Positions 32,160 to 39,693 of a stretch of 47,537 nt of DNA are shown here, one piece after another. How positions within the stretch are numbered: the stretch's first letter is position 1; every line of letters starts with the position of its first letter. The position numbers were made by a program, and so were the translations under genes. Under the pieces are notes generated by a model. The model had not been told where the DNA came from. It saw only the letters and a list, made by a program, of their open reading frames with translations, and ran no database searches. The DNA comes from Eubacteriales bacterium. Its GTDB lineage: Bacteria > Bacillota > JASUSC01. The stretch lies in contig JASUSC010000005.1 in NCBI GenBank assembly GCA_030446285.1, positions 1 to 47,537 of the forward strand. Reading direction: 5' to 3'.

Positions 32160-32397
32160 GCTTTAAATTTCTCCCTCCCTCTAGCTTATCCGAAACTGCC
32201 GCTAAGTTTTTAATCCTTTTGTTTTTCCAGAATTTTTCTAGGTTAGTTTAGTAAATATTAGTAATAACTTCCTTTGCTACTCCTCTTTTCCTGCTCCTAG
32301 GAACTCTCTTCTTCCATAGCTTGGAAGAAAACAGAAAAGATTATCCCCCCTTCCAAGCATTTACCTAGCAAAAAGCCATCCCCTCCCCGGTGGTTTT
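32160..32397. other. Intergenic region with phased TTAGT repeats, upstream of the acetate-CoA ligase
   Basis: The region carries TTAGT at plus-strand 32243, 32248 and 32258. The last two are part of the direct repeat TTAGTAA-ATA-TTAGTAA (32248-32264) with a 10-bp period, one helical turn. This is about 90-105 bases upstream of the ligase start, so it may be a regulator site. No clear promoter boxes could be assigned. Confidence 0.4.
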
Positions 32398-32399
32398 TT
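32370..32399 (-). terminator. Terminator after the intact CBS gene
   Basis: CCACC and GATGG can pair with one mismatch around GGGGAGGG, followed by CTTTTTGC on the minus strand. It is weaker than the corresponding structure behind the pseudogene copy at 28132. Confidence 0.5.
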
Positions 32400-32868
32400 A
32401 AAAATCATCAACCTTCTCCTTTTTAGCCGCCAGCGCCCGCACTATGTCGTGCCGGCTGATAATCCCCACCAGTTTACCGTGGCTTACCACCGGCACCCGG
32501 TTAATCTTTTTCTTCAGCATCAGGGAAGCCACTTCTTCTACCGGGGTATCCTCCTCTACCGTAATCACGTCTTCGGTCATCAACTCTCGTACCTTTACCG
32601 CCACCATTTTCCGCAAATCTTCATCCAGTTGCCGGGGATCTTCCAAAAAAATCAAACTGCCGAGAACGTTGATGAAAGAAGGAACCCGCAGTTTGGCATC
32701 CCGGACCAGGAGGTCGGCTTCGCTGACAATGCCAATAACTCCTCCGTGGTCATTGACCACCGGCACCCCACTGATTTTATTCTCTGCCAGAATCTTAATC
32801 ACTTCCTCTACCGTGGTATCGGGCTTTACCGTAATTACCTCTTTGGTCATGATGTCCCGTGCGAGCAT
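32398..32868 (-). CDS. Tandem CBS-domain protein
   Basis: The 156-aa protein consists of two CBS modules. The first has MTKEVITVKPDTTVEEVIKILAENKISGVPVVN and GVIGIVSEADLL, the second MTEDVITVEEDTPVEEVASLMLKKKINRVPVVS and GKLVGIISRHDIVRAL. A linker of about 35 residues separates them. CBS pairs bind adenine nucleotides and act as energy or ion-strength sensors; a stand-alone pair usually works on an unknown partner. The start ATG follows CAGGAGG. It lies between nnr and the acetate-CoA ligase and has a broken paralog on the other side of that operon. Confidence 0.95.
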   Translation of the reverse strand: MLARDIMTKEVITVKPDTTVEEVIKILAENKISGVPVVNDHGGVIGIVSEADLLVRDAKLRVPSFINVLGSLIFLEDPRQLDEDLRKMVAVKVRELMTEDVITVEEDTPVEEVASLMLKKKINRVPVVSHGKLVGIISRHDIVRALAAKKEKVDDF

Positions 32869-32895
32869 CTTCTTAGCCTCCTGTTCCTTGCTGGG

Positions 32896-34452
32896 TTAAT
32901 TTTGCTTCGTTATCCGGCAAAAAGCCGCCGGCAGAAAATCCAAAAGATCGGTAGCCGCCAGCGAATATTCGCCTTTTTCCGCTGCAGCAAGGTCTCCTGC
33001 CAAACCATGGAGATATACCCCGGCCACAGCCGCTTCTTCTGCCTTAAGCCCCTGCGCCATCAGGCCAGCTATGATTCCAGTCAGCACGTCACCGGTTCCG
33101 CCACTGCCCATACCGGAATTGCCGGTAGGATTTATGTACACCTTCCCCTCTGGAGTGGCAATTACGGTGCGGGCGCCTTTGAGAACCGTTACCGCGCCGA
33201 AACGGCGGGCTGCCCGCAAGGCCGTACCCAGCCGGTCAGCGTTAACAGCATCAATTTCCATCCCCAGCAACCGCGCCATTTCGCCGGGATGGGGAGTTAT
33301 CACAGCCTCACCGCGGTAATTTTCCAAAAGGGAAGGCTGGCGGGCAACGTTATTTATCCCGTCGGCATCGAGAACCAGCGGTTTCTCACTTTCCTCAAGC
33401 AACCCGCGCAAAAAAGCAAGAACATCTTCTCCCTGACCCAGACCGGGCCCCACCGCCATCACATCGGCAGCAGCAGCAATTTCCCGCGCTTGTTCCCAAC
33501 TTTTCTCGCTCAGGGTGCCTTTTTCTCCTTCTGGCAGAGGCCGGGCCATGGCTTCGGTAAGCTTGGCTCCAACGATGGGATAAACCCCCTGTGGTACCGC
33601 CACCGTCACCAGACCGGCTCCGCTGCGCACCGCTCCATTACCCGCCAGGGCCGCCGCCCCGGTATAACCCGGTGAGCCAGCAAAAACCACCACCCGGCCG
33701 AAGGTGCCTTTATGGCCTTGAGCCGGGCGGGCCGGCAATAGCTCTGCTACCCTTTCCCCGGTAACGAGATACCGCTTGATACTGTACCTGTCCACCACCG
33801 TCCGGGGAATGGAAATGTCGGCAATGTACAGGGTCCCGGTATACTCTGCCCCTGGATAAAGCACCAAACCCACTTTGGGCAAGCCAAAGGTAACGGTAGC
33901 CGCTGCCTTAACACACGGCCCCCACACCTGGCCGGTATTGGCTTCCAGGCCCGACGGAATATCCACCGCCAGCACCGGCCGCTGGGAGGAATTGATTATC
34001 TCGATAACCCGGCCGGTAAAATCGTCAACCCGGCCTTTAAAGCCGGTGCCAAAAATAGCATCTACCACTAAGTGGCTGGAGAAAAGGGCCAGCCGGACAA
34101 CGTTGAGGCCGTTGTCGCGCAAAACCTGGTGAACCTTCTGGCCCATATTTTGGTAAATTTTCAGGTTGAGGAGGGCGTCCCCTTTTATCTCCTCTGGACG
34201 ACACAGGAGCAAAACTTTTACCTCCGCCCCCCGGTTGACCAAGTGACGGGCCAGGACCAGGCCGTCGCCGCCGTTGTTCCCCTTACCAACAAAGATCGAT
34301 ACTTTTTTCCCCGCTATCTCTCCCAGCATCTTTTCCGCAACTTCCAGCAACCGCAAGCCGGCGTTCTCCATCAACACCGGGCCGGGAATTCCGATTTCCT
34401 CTATTGTCGCCCGGTCCAGCTCCCGCATCTCTTCCGCCGTTACCAGCAGCAC
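32896..34452 (-). CDS. nnr: Bifunctional NAD(P)H-hydrate epimerase / ADP-dependent dehydratase
   Basis: This metabolite-repair enzyme restores NAD(P)H from its hydrated forms. The N-terminal YjeF epimerase domain (about 1-210) has AEEMRELDRATIEEIGIPG, VGKGNNGGDGLVLARHL and DAIFGTGFKG with its catalytic Asp. The C-terminal ribokinase-like dehydratase (about 225-510) has KGTFGRVVVFAGSPGYTGAA, AVGPGLGQ, VLDADGINN, ITPHPGEMARLLG and the NSGMGSGGTGDVLTGIIAGL signature. The 518-aa length is normal for the fusion. GTG at 34452 overlaps the end of acpS by 13 bases. It also lies inside an AGAGAGGTG ribosome binding site, so the exact start is uncertain by a few codons. Confidence 0.96.
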   Translation of the reverse strand: MLLVTAEEMRELDRATIEEIGIPGPVLMENAGLRLLEVAEKMLGEIAGKKVSIFVGKGNNGGDGLVLARHLVNRGAEVKVLLLCRPEEIKGDALLNLKIYQNMGQKVHQVLRDNGLNVVRLALFSSHLVVDAIFGTGFKGRVDDFTGRVIEIINSSQRPVLAVDIPSGLEANTGQVWGPCVKAAATVTFGLPKVGLVLYPGAEYTGTLYIADISIPRTVVDRYSIKRYLVTGERVAELLPARPAQGHKGTFGRVVVFAGSPGYTGAAALAGNGAVRSGAGLVTVAVPQGVYPIVGAKLTEAMARPLPEGEKGTLSEKSWEQAREIAAAADVMAVGPGLGQGEDVLAFLRGLLEESEKPLVLDADGINNVARQPSLLENYRGEAVITPHPGEMARLLGMEIDAVNADRLGTALRAARRFGAVTVLKGARTVIATPEGKVYINPTGNSGMGSGGTGDVLTGIIAGLMAQGLKAEEAAVAGVYLHGLAGDLAAAEKGEYSLAATDLLDFLPAAFCRITKQN

Positions 34453-34829
34453 CTCTCTACCACCCCCAGACTAACAGCATAAGCTACCGCGTACTCCCGG
34501 CTGTGGGAAAGGGAGACCAGTACTTCTTTTATCCCCTTTTGCCTGGCTACCTCCGCTGCCCTGCCCCGCAGGCATACCCGCGGGCTACCATCTCTCGTCG
34601 GTAGTATTTCCACCTCGGTCCAGGCAATTCCTCTCTTCCCTGTCCCTAAGGCCTTCAAGACCGCCTCCTTGGCGGCAAACCTGCCGGCAAAATGCTCCTC
34701 GGGTCGTGCCTTGCTCAAACAATATTTCCTCTCCGCCTCCGTAAAAACCCTTTCGACAAAGCGAGACCGGCGAACGGCACGACTGATGCGGCTGATCTCC
34801 ACTATGTCAGTTCCAATTCCCACAATCAC
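34440..34829 (-). CDS. acpS: Holo-[acyl-carrier-protein] synthase
   Basis: AcpS attaches 4'-phosphopantetheine from CoA to acyl carrier protein. IVGIGTDIVEISRI contains the magnesium-binding Asp. Next come FVERVFTEAERKYC and FAGRFAAKEAVLKALGTG with the second metal-binding Glu, and LVSLSHSREYAVAYAV near the end. The size is normal. The pairing with nnr is conserved in Firmicutes. GTG at 34829 is spaced 6 bases after GAGGTG and is preferred over the ORF-track start at 34838. Confidence 0.96.
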   Translation of the reverse strand: MIVGIGTDIVEISRISRAVRRSRFVERVFTEAERKYCLSKARPEEHFAGRFAAKEAVLKALGTGKRGIAWTEVEILPTRDGSPRVCLRGRAAEVARQKGIKEVLVSLSHSREYAVAYAVSLGVVERCCW

Positions 34830-34912
34830 CGGCAACACCTCATACTTTTCCGTCCTTCACCCTCTCAGGAATATTTTTCCCCTGTTAGAGTATTCTCTAG
34901 AAACAAAAAAAA

Positions 34913-34926
34913 CCCTGCCACCAGGG
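34913..34926 (-). terminator. Terminator after cheW
   Basis: CCCTG and CAGGG pair around a 4-base loop and are followed by TTTTTTTT on the minus strand, about 25 bases past the cheW stop. Confidence 0.8.
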
Positions 34927-34950
34927 CCTGAAATTAAAACATATCCGCCA

Positions 34951-35445
34951 TTACTGAGCCGTAACCTCACCTTCTACCTGCATCTCCTGGAGAGCAGCGT
35001 GCTCCTCGGCCGTAAGCAGCTTGTCTATGTCCAAAATTATCAGCAGCCTTTCCCCCACCTTGCCAACCCCGGCGATATACTGGGCATCGATAGCAGTGGC
35101 CATAGCAGGGGTCTTCTCTATTTCCTGTCCGGAAATGCGCAACACTTCCGAGACAGCATCAACAATGACGCCAAAAACCTGTTCCTGCACCTCCACCACG
35201 ATTATTCTGGCCTCAGACGTGTACTCACCCAGCTCCAAATCAAACCTCTTCTTTAAATCGATGATGGGGATAATCTGCCCGCGTAAGTTTATGACCCCTT
35301 CTACAAAAGAAGGCGATTTGGGAATTTTGGTGGGTTTGGCTAGGCGGTTAATCTCCCGCACCTGAGTGATGGGAACGCCGAACTCTTCATCGTTGAGTTT
35401 AAAGACTACCAACTGATATTCTTTGCCAGAGGTAAATTCCACCAT
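34951..35445 (-). CDS. cheW: Chemotaxis coupling protein CheW
   Basis: CheW couples chemoreceptors to the kinase CheA. The 164-aa protein has the SH3-like CheW fold pattern: QLVVFKLNDEEFGVPITQVREI at the start, VEGVINLRGQIIPIIDLKKRF in the middle (the receptor/kinase contact motif NLRGxxxPxxD), and GVIVDAVSEVLRI followed by LLIILDIDKLL. The start ATG 35445 has GGGAGGTG upstream; the ORF-track GTG (35451) is part of that site. It is monocistronic and away from other che genes; a chemoreceptor lies at 23472. Confidence 0.96.
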   Translation of the reverse strand: MVEFTSGKEYQLVVFKLNDEEFGVPITQVREINRLAKPTKIPKSPSFVEGVINLRGQIIPIIDLKKRFDLELGEYTSEARIIVVEVQEQVFGVIVDAVSEVLRISGQEIEKTPAMATAIDAQYIAGVGKVGERLLIILDIDKLLTAEEHAALQEMQVEGEVTAQ

Positions 35446-35615
35446 GAGCACCTCCCTATAAGCTGCTAGTGTATAACTTTCTACACAGAATGGAAAAATC
35501 CTTTTCCTGCAACAAAAGTCGTAAATAATTTTTTAGCTAATTCTTTCCCTAGGTCTCCAGAAAACTTCCGCGCCAAAGGAGGAACACTAAGGACAAAAAC
35601 TCAATTAGGAGAGGG
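35446..35615. other. Divergent intergenic region between cheW and the plus-strand gene
   Basis: This region should hold the cheW promoter (minus) and the promoter of the only plus-strand gene. It is AT-rich around 35515-35540. No confident -35/-10 pair was assigned on either strand. Confidence 0.4.
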
Positions 35616-36011
35616 ATGACTATAGATTTAAAAATACTCCATAAAATAATCAACCTAGCCGGGAAACGCCCTCGCCACCTTATGGGACTCCGTTACTACC
35701 TGATCGTGAGCGACCGGCTGGGCATAGCCGCTCCTCCTGCTCCGGGAGCAATCGTTCTTGAATACGGCGGGCGGGAAGCCCGCCTGGACATCGTTACCCC
35801 CGAAAACGCCCACCTTTTCCATTGCCGGGTAAAACCGGGTACACGAAGCATTCCGGTTGCCACCTACATCCGGTCCCTGACCTACTTGCTTACCGGTGAA
35901 ACCATCCCCGACCCGGGTGATACATCCCCTGCTCAGAAAGCCCATTATTTCTGCCAGCGGGGTATCGAGATCCTGACCCCGCACTTTTTAGATGTTCCGG
36001 CAAAAAGATGA
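35616..36011 (+). CDS. Hypothetical protein, the only plus-strand gene of the window
   Basis: The 131-aa frame starts MTIDLKILHKIINLAGKRPR and has AGGAGAGGG directly before its ATG, a credible ribosome binding site though close. The composition is protein-like (VLEYGGREARLDIVTPENAHLFHC, PVATYIRSLTYLLTG), mixed alpha/beta, soluble, without signal or membrane segment. I recognise no family. It is transcribed against all neighbours, and its last 24 bases overlap the end of the Ppx/GppA gene tail to tail. The reverse-strand ORF over the same bases lacks a ribosome binding site, so this strand is preferred. Confidence 0.6.
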   Translation: MTIDLKILHKIINLAGKRPRHLMGLRYYLIVSDRLGIAAPPAPGAIVLEYGGREARLDIVTPENAHLFHCRVKPGTRSIPVATYIRSLTYLLTGETIPDPGDTSPAQKAHYFCQRGIEILTPHFLDVPAKR

Positions 36012-36911
36012 CTCTTTTTCTTTCAGCAACCGGTAAATAACGCCCTCCAGCAAATCCGCTTCACTGACAGTTATTCTCTCCCGCCTTAGCTCCTCCATTA
36101 CCGTAAGGAGGATGGTCCCGCCGGCACAGATGATATCTGCCCGCTGCGGCATGAGTCCCGGCACCTTTTGCCGTTCGGCCAAGCTCATGCCTTCCAGACA
36201 GTGGAGGATTTGCGCCACCCGTTCCCGCGATAAAACATATCCCTGGACCTTTTCCCGGCTGTATTCCGTAAGCTCCAAATCCACTGCCGCGAAGGTGGTG
36301 GCCGTTCCCCCCACGCCCACTAAAGTAAAATCACTCCTTAAAGCAGCAAGGACACGCTTGGTTACAGGCTGCAGCATTTTCCTAATCTCCTCTTGGCCGG
36401 TCCCTTTTTCCGTCACCTTGACCGCTCCCACCGGTACACTCTCCGCCTGGACCTCTCCCTCTTCCTGCCACACCAACTCCGTGCTTCCGCCACCTATATC
36501 CACTACTACCAGCGGCCCCGGATTTTGAGTTGAAAAACTGCCCGCCACCCCGCTATAAGTGAGATAAGCCTCCTCTTTTCCGCTGATAACGGCAAAGGGA
36601 ATGCCGCTCTTTGCCGTAACTTCGGCCACGAACTCCTTCCCGTCTTCCGCCTCCCGGACCGCGCTGGTAGCTACTCCATAGGCCTTCATTACTCCCATTT
36701 CCTGACAGAGGCGGGCGTAATCAATCACCGCCGCTAGTGTCGCCTGCCGTGATTCAGGGTGGAGTTTTTTTCTTTGCTCCAACTCCCTCCCCAAACGGGT
36801 GGTAACCAGGCGGGTCAAAAGGGGAACAACTCGCCCCTCCTTCACTTCCGCCACCAGCAGCCGCACCGAATTGGTTCCCATATCCACAGCAGCATAGCGT
36901 GGTTTCATCAT
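35988..36911 (-). CDS. Ppx/GppA family phosphatase
   Basis: The 307-aa protein has the ASKHA-fold pattern of exopolyphosphatase/guanosine-pentaphosphatase. AAVDMGTNSVRLLVAEV (7-23) is the first phosphate loop, and ISGKEEAYLTYSGV carries the catalytic Glu. VVVDIGGGSTELVW is the second phosphate loop, with LVGVGGTATTFAAVD later. It is the short two-domain form (about 300 aa) without the C-terminal HD part. It hydrolyses polyphosphate or pppGpp; which one cannot be told from sequence alone. ATG-ATG at the start follows GGGGGAGGAGG. Confidence 0.94.
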   Translation of the reverse strand: MMKPRYAAVDMGTNSVRLLVAEVKEGRVVPLLTRLVTTRLGRELEQRKKLHPESRQATLAAVIDYARLCQEMGVMKAYGVATSAVREAEDGKEFVAEVTAKSGIPFAVISGKEEAYLTYSGVAGSFSTQNPGPLVVVDIGGGSTELVWQEEGEVQAESVPVGAVKVTEKGTGQEEIRKMLQPVTKRVLAALRSDFTLVGVGGTATTFAAVDLELTEYSREKVQGYVLSRERVAQILHCLEGMSLAERQKVPGLMPQRADIICAGGTILLTVMEELRRERITVSEADLLEGVIYRLLKEKESSFCRNI

Positions 36912-36949
36912 CCTCCTCCCCCATCCCGCGTCAAAGAATAAAAATAAAA

Positions 36950-36970
36950 AGGCCCCGCTCAGCGAAGCCT
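36950..36970 (-). terminator. Terminator after yabR
   Basis: AGGC and GCT with AGC and GCCT form an interrupted stem, followed by TTTTTATTTTT on the minus strand; the 5' arm overlaps the yabR stop. It ends the yab/divIC operon. Confidence 0.65.
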
Positions 36971-37387
36971 GCTTTCCCAGTTATTTTTTCTCGTCCCGCG
37001 GTTGCTTTTTCTTTTTTCCCCTACTTTTTTGAACAAGTCTTTCTGCCTTTCTTCACTCTCCTTGAGAAACCTGGCCAGCCGGTCCTCAAAACTGAGCTGG
37101 GCAGACAGCCGCGCGGAGGATCGCAAAGCCGATCTTTCCTTGCCTTTATAGCCTTCCCGCGCTTGGCGGATGGAAAGACTGATCTTCCCTTTTTCGTCAA
37201 TACCGATTACCTTAACCTTAACCCGTTCCCTGTCTTTGAGATAATCGCGTACATCCCTTACGTACTCATCTGCTACTTCGGAAATGTGAACCAGACCCTT
37301 TTTCCCGCCGGGAAGTTCAATAAAGGCCCCAAAACTGGTAATCCCGGTAACGATACCCTCAAGAACAGCACCAATTTCAACTGCCAT
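36959..37387 (-). CDS. yabR: S1 RNA-binding domain protein, YabR-like
   Basis: One S1 domain fills residues 4-78 (IGAVLEGIVTGITSFGAFIEL, GLVHISEVADEYV, VKVIGIDEKGKISLSIRQA). A strongly basic tail of about 60 residues follows, ending in a KSNRGTRKNNWESRLR-type stretch. It matches B. subtilis YabR in length and in position after divIC. The family is thought to bind RNA or ribosomes; no specific reaction is proven. GAGGAGG lies about 12 bases before ATG, a long spacer. Confidence 0.93.
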   Translation of the reverse strand: MAVEIGAVLEGIVTGITSFGAFIELPGGKKGLVHISEVADEYVRDVRDYLKDRERVKVKVIGIDEKGKISLSIRQAREGYKGKERSALRSSARLSAQLSFEDRLARFLKESEERQKDLFKKVGEKRKSNRGTRKNNWESRLR

Positions 37388-37459
37388 GAAAAACCGAAAT
37401 CCTCCTCAATGCTGATTGGCTTCATTATAGACGACAGCCGCTCCCCCTGTCAAGAATTT

Positions 37460-37807
37460 TCACTCCCCGGCAGGCAGGCTGCTGTCCACAGCAGGTCTGA
37501 GAGCCTCTCCCTTTTGGGCTCTGATAATCACTTTTTCCCCGGGTTTAACCAGCCCTAACTTCTCCCGCGCCATCTTTTCCACATATTCGTCAGACTGGAG
37601 CATCTTAATTTTCTCCCTCAGTTCCCTGTTTTTCTCTGTCAAATCCTGCACCTGCCGCTCAACTTCCAGCATCTCCTTGTGGAGCTGATAGGCTTTAACT
37701 ATGTTCCCGGCTAAAGAAAAGAGAAAAAAGCCGAGGAGAGCGGCAAAAATTAAAAATCTCTTCTTGTTTTTAATTTTTAGCCTCCTTTTTCTTCCCCGTG
37801 TCTTCAC
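37460..37807 (-). CDS. divIC: Septum formation initiator, DivIC/FtsB family
   Basis: This small bitopic division protein has a very basic cytoplasmic start (KTRGRKRRLKIKNKK) and one membrane segment (FLIFAALLGFFLFSLAGNIV). An extracytoplasmic coiled coil (EMLEVERQVQDLTEKNRELREKIKML) is followed by the conserved DEYVEKMAREKLGLVKPGEKVI motif. It works with FtsL and DivIB at the septum. GTG 37807 follows GGGAGGGAAGAGG and is preferred. The ORF-track start (37873) would add 22 residues that are out of character. It overlaps the small HTH gene by 38 bases. Confidence 0.93.
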   Translation of the reverse strand: MKTRGRKRRLKIKNKKRFLIFAALLGFFLFSLAGNIVKAYQLHKEMLEVERQVQDLTEKNRELREKIKMLQSDEYVEKMAREKLGLVKPGEKVIIRAQKGEALRPAVDSSLPAGE

Positions 37808-38033
37808 CCTCTTCCCTCCCGTCTTCACTGAAAATCCCCAGAACGGCCCCATCCAAAATAGCCACCACTTCAAACCCCTTGCTCCTCGCCCGGTTGTAAA
37901 GGGTAGCCACCGTCGCCGGGCTGATCCCCAGCCGCCGCCCTACTTCTTCATTGCTGTAACCCATTTCTTTGAGGACCACTACCTGTCTTTCCCGAAAACT
38001 GAGTCTTTCCAGGCCGCGAATTTCAATTTTCAC
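37770..38033 (-). CDS. Small helix-turn-helix (sigma-70 region 4 / LuxR-like) protein
   Basis: The 87-aa protein is almost entirely an HTH: LSFRERQVVVLKEMGYSNEEVGRRLGISPATVATLYNRARSKG (about 11-53). This is the pattern of LuxR-type or sigma-70 region 4 HTH domains. A charged Glu/Lys tail follows. The start is GTG 38033, with only a weak ribosome binding site. It lies between yabQ and divIC, where B. subtilis has no such gene, and overlaps divIC. It may regulate the operon or division, but this is a guess. Confidence 0.8.
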   Translation of the reverse strand: MKIEIRGLERLSFRERQVVVLKEMGYSNEEVGRRLGISPATVATLYNRARSKGFEVVAILDGAVLGIFSEDGREEGEDTGKKKEAKN

Positions 38034-38126
38034 ACCCGTTACCGCCCTGGATTTATTACAAATCTTTTACGTTCTTATTACTTTTTCTTCTCCACCCCGC
38101 AAAAAACTCCTGCCAAAAAAGAAAAT

Positions 38127-38639
38127 TTATTTGCGCCGTCGGAAAAAAAATCTCCTTCTCCAGCGGCGGCAAAATTTTCCTCCTTCACCCTGGGAAGCTT
38201 GCGGGCGTTTGCGCCGTTTTCTTATTTTTCTCCGGCAACAACAAAAGGGAGCAGCTACCACCCGCCAGATTTTAACCCCTGTTCCTTTCACGGCGGTATA
38301 AAATTTCCCTGCCGTCCGGTAAAACCGGTTCATTCCCCGCAGACAAACGGTCATGAACTGCAAACAGGGAAGACTTAACAAACTAAAATAAATAATTCCC
38401 CCTAAAGCAATAGCAATAAATATATAAAACCGCACTTCACCGTTGTTTAAAAAAAGCAAGACGCAAAAGGTTACAACGGTAGCTATCAGCCAGTAAAGAA
38501 AATCTCCCAAATACACCCCCAGGCGGCGGATACGGAAAGTACCCCGCAAAAAGCGGTAGATATCGTAGAGAAATCCCAGGACCAGGCCAATGCCGATTCC
38601 CACCAAAAAAGAAAAGAGCTGTTCCGTCAGGGACAGCAT
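38127..38639 (-). CDS. yabQ: Spore cortex biosynthesis protein YabQ
   Basis: YabQ is a membrane protein needed for spore cortex formation. The 170-aa protein has about four membrane segments (7-28, 45-65, 70-90). The family's opening is ...FLVGIGIGLVLGFLYDIYRFLRG, and a Cys-containing, very basic C-terminal tail ends in RRFFFRRRK. It starts ATG with AAGGAGAAGGG upstream. It follows yabP by 16 bases, the same order as in B. subtilis. Confidence 0.94.
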   Translation of the reverse strand: MLSLTEQLFSFLVGIGIGLVLGFLYDIYRFLRGTFRIRRLGVYLGDFLYWLIATVVTFCVLLFLNNGEVRFYIFIAIALGGIIYFSLLSLPCLQFMTVCLRGMNRFYRTAGKFYTAVKGTGVKIWRVVAAPFCCCRRKIRKRRKRPQASQGEGGKFCRRWRRRFFFRRRK

Positions 38640-38655
38640 GACTCACCCTTCTCCT

Positions 38656-38943
38656 TCATTTCAAAATACGCTCCAGCCAGTTCTGACTCTTCTTCTTCCA
38701 GTTGCCGCTATCCACATCAAAGGTCAGAGTGTTGAGTTGACCGCCTACTTCCATAATTCCCGCTTCCAAGTCCAGCTGGACAATGTCCAGTCCTTCTCCT
38801 TTCAGAAGGAGAGACCCCATCTTAGTTTCCGCCCTGATTTCGCCGGCATCAAAACTGTTGACATGGACTACTCCTTCTACCGTCACCAGACGCCGGTTCT
38901 TGATGGTGATACGATACTCGTTACCGCTTCCCTCAATTTCCAT
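38656..38943 (-). CDS. yabP: Sporulation protein YabP
   Basis: YabP acts with YabQ in spore cortex assembly. The 95-aa protein has the family pattern ITIKNRRLVTVEGVVHVNSFDAGEI, then TKMGSLLLKGEGLDIVQLDLEAG and GWLKRL-like WLERILK at the end. ATG 38943 has GAGGAGGTG 8 bases upstream; the ORF-track GTG (38952) is part of that site. A broken galE lies directly upstream and separates it from rqcP, so the operon is interrupted here compared with B. subtilis. Confidence 0.94.
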   Translation of the reverse strand: MEIEGSGNEYRITIKNRRLVTVEGVVHVNSFDAGEIRAETKMGSLLLKGEGLDIVQLDLEAGIMEVGGQLNTLTFDVDSGNWKKKSQNWLERILK

Positions 38944-38957
38944 CTCTGCCACCTCCT

Positions 38958-39550
38958 CTAAGGGTGTTGCCCCTGTCCGCCTACCCGCCGGGATGACGCC
39001 AGTCCCATTCCCAGGCTGTTGCCACTATCTCTTCGATATTCCGGTAGCGGGGTGCCCAGCCAAAAACCCCTGCCGCCTTCCCGCTGGCCGCCACCAGCAC
39101 CGCCGGGTCCCCCGGCCATCTCTTTCCTACAACCCATTTGATTTGCCGCCCAGTCACCCTTTCCACTGACGTATTTCAATCCGTAAACCTGGCCATAATC
39201 GGCCAATATCTCCTCAATCATTCTTTTGGTCCGGCCGTAGAGGCTGGTTGGCCGGCAGGGGTTACTTTCAGAGGTAGGGATTTTTTCCGGCTCCCCGTAA
39301 ACCGCCACTGTGGAGGAAAAAATGAGACATTTCACTCCAGCCTGAAGCGTACCGTCAAAAAGATTGATGGCCCCGATAACGTCGTTGCGGTAATATTTGC
39401 CGGGATCAACCATCGACTCTCCCACCAAACTGGCAGCGGCAAAATGCATGACGAGTTGCGCTTGAAATTGTCCGATAACCGCCTCTGTTTTTTCCCGGTC
39501 CAACAGGCTGAATACCCAGCCCCACCACATACCAGCACTCTGACTGCCAT
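38958..39550 (-). pseudogene. galE: UDP-glucose 4-epimerase pseudogene
   Basis: The reading starts at ATG 39550 with MAVRVLVCGGAGY and then loses about 40-50 residues and the frame. The frame of 38958..39530 continues with the GalE middle: LVMHFAAASLVGESMVDPGKYY, CLIFSSTVAVYGE and SLYGRTKRMIEEILADYG. This keeps the catalytic Tyr and Lys. After LKYVSG most of the sugar-binding part (about 100 residues) is gone. The end reappears in the frame of 38981..39166 as GDPAVLVAASGKAAGVFGWAPRYRNIEEIVATAWEWDWRHP. At least two internal deletions and two frame changes make it non-functional. It lies between rqcP and yabP. Confidence 0.9.
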
Positions 39551-39664
39551 CCTGCTGCCTCCGGCTCTGTCGCTTTTTCTGGTAAATTATATTAACTCTT
39601 TCCCTTTTTATGCCTTTTCCAGGTAAAGGAAAGTGAAAGACCGGCCCTTCTTGAGTCCAAAAAA

Positions 39665-39687
39665 AATCCCGGGCAAATCCCGGGATT
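39665..39687 (-). terminator. Terminator after rqcP
   Basis: AATCCCGGG and CCCGGGATT form a perfect 9-bp stem with a 5-base loop, followed by TTTTTTTT on the minus strand, about 7 bases past the rqcP stop. Confidence 0.88.
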
Positions 39688-39693
39688 AAATCT

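Noticed and set aside
35655-35984. Minus-strand ORF of 109 aa opposite the plus-strand hypothetical gene
   Set aside because: No ribosome binding site; the plus-strand frame has a better start context and protein-like composition.
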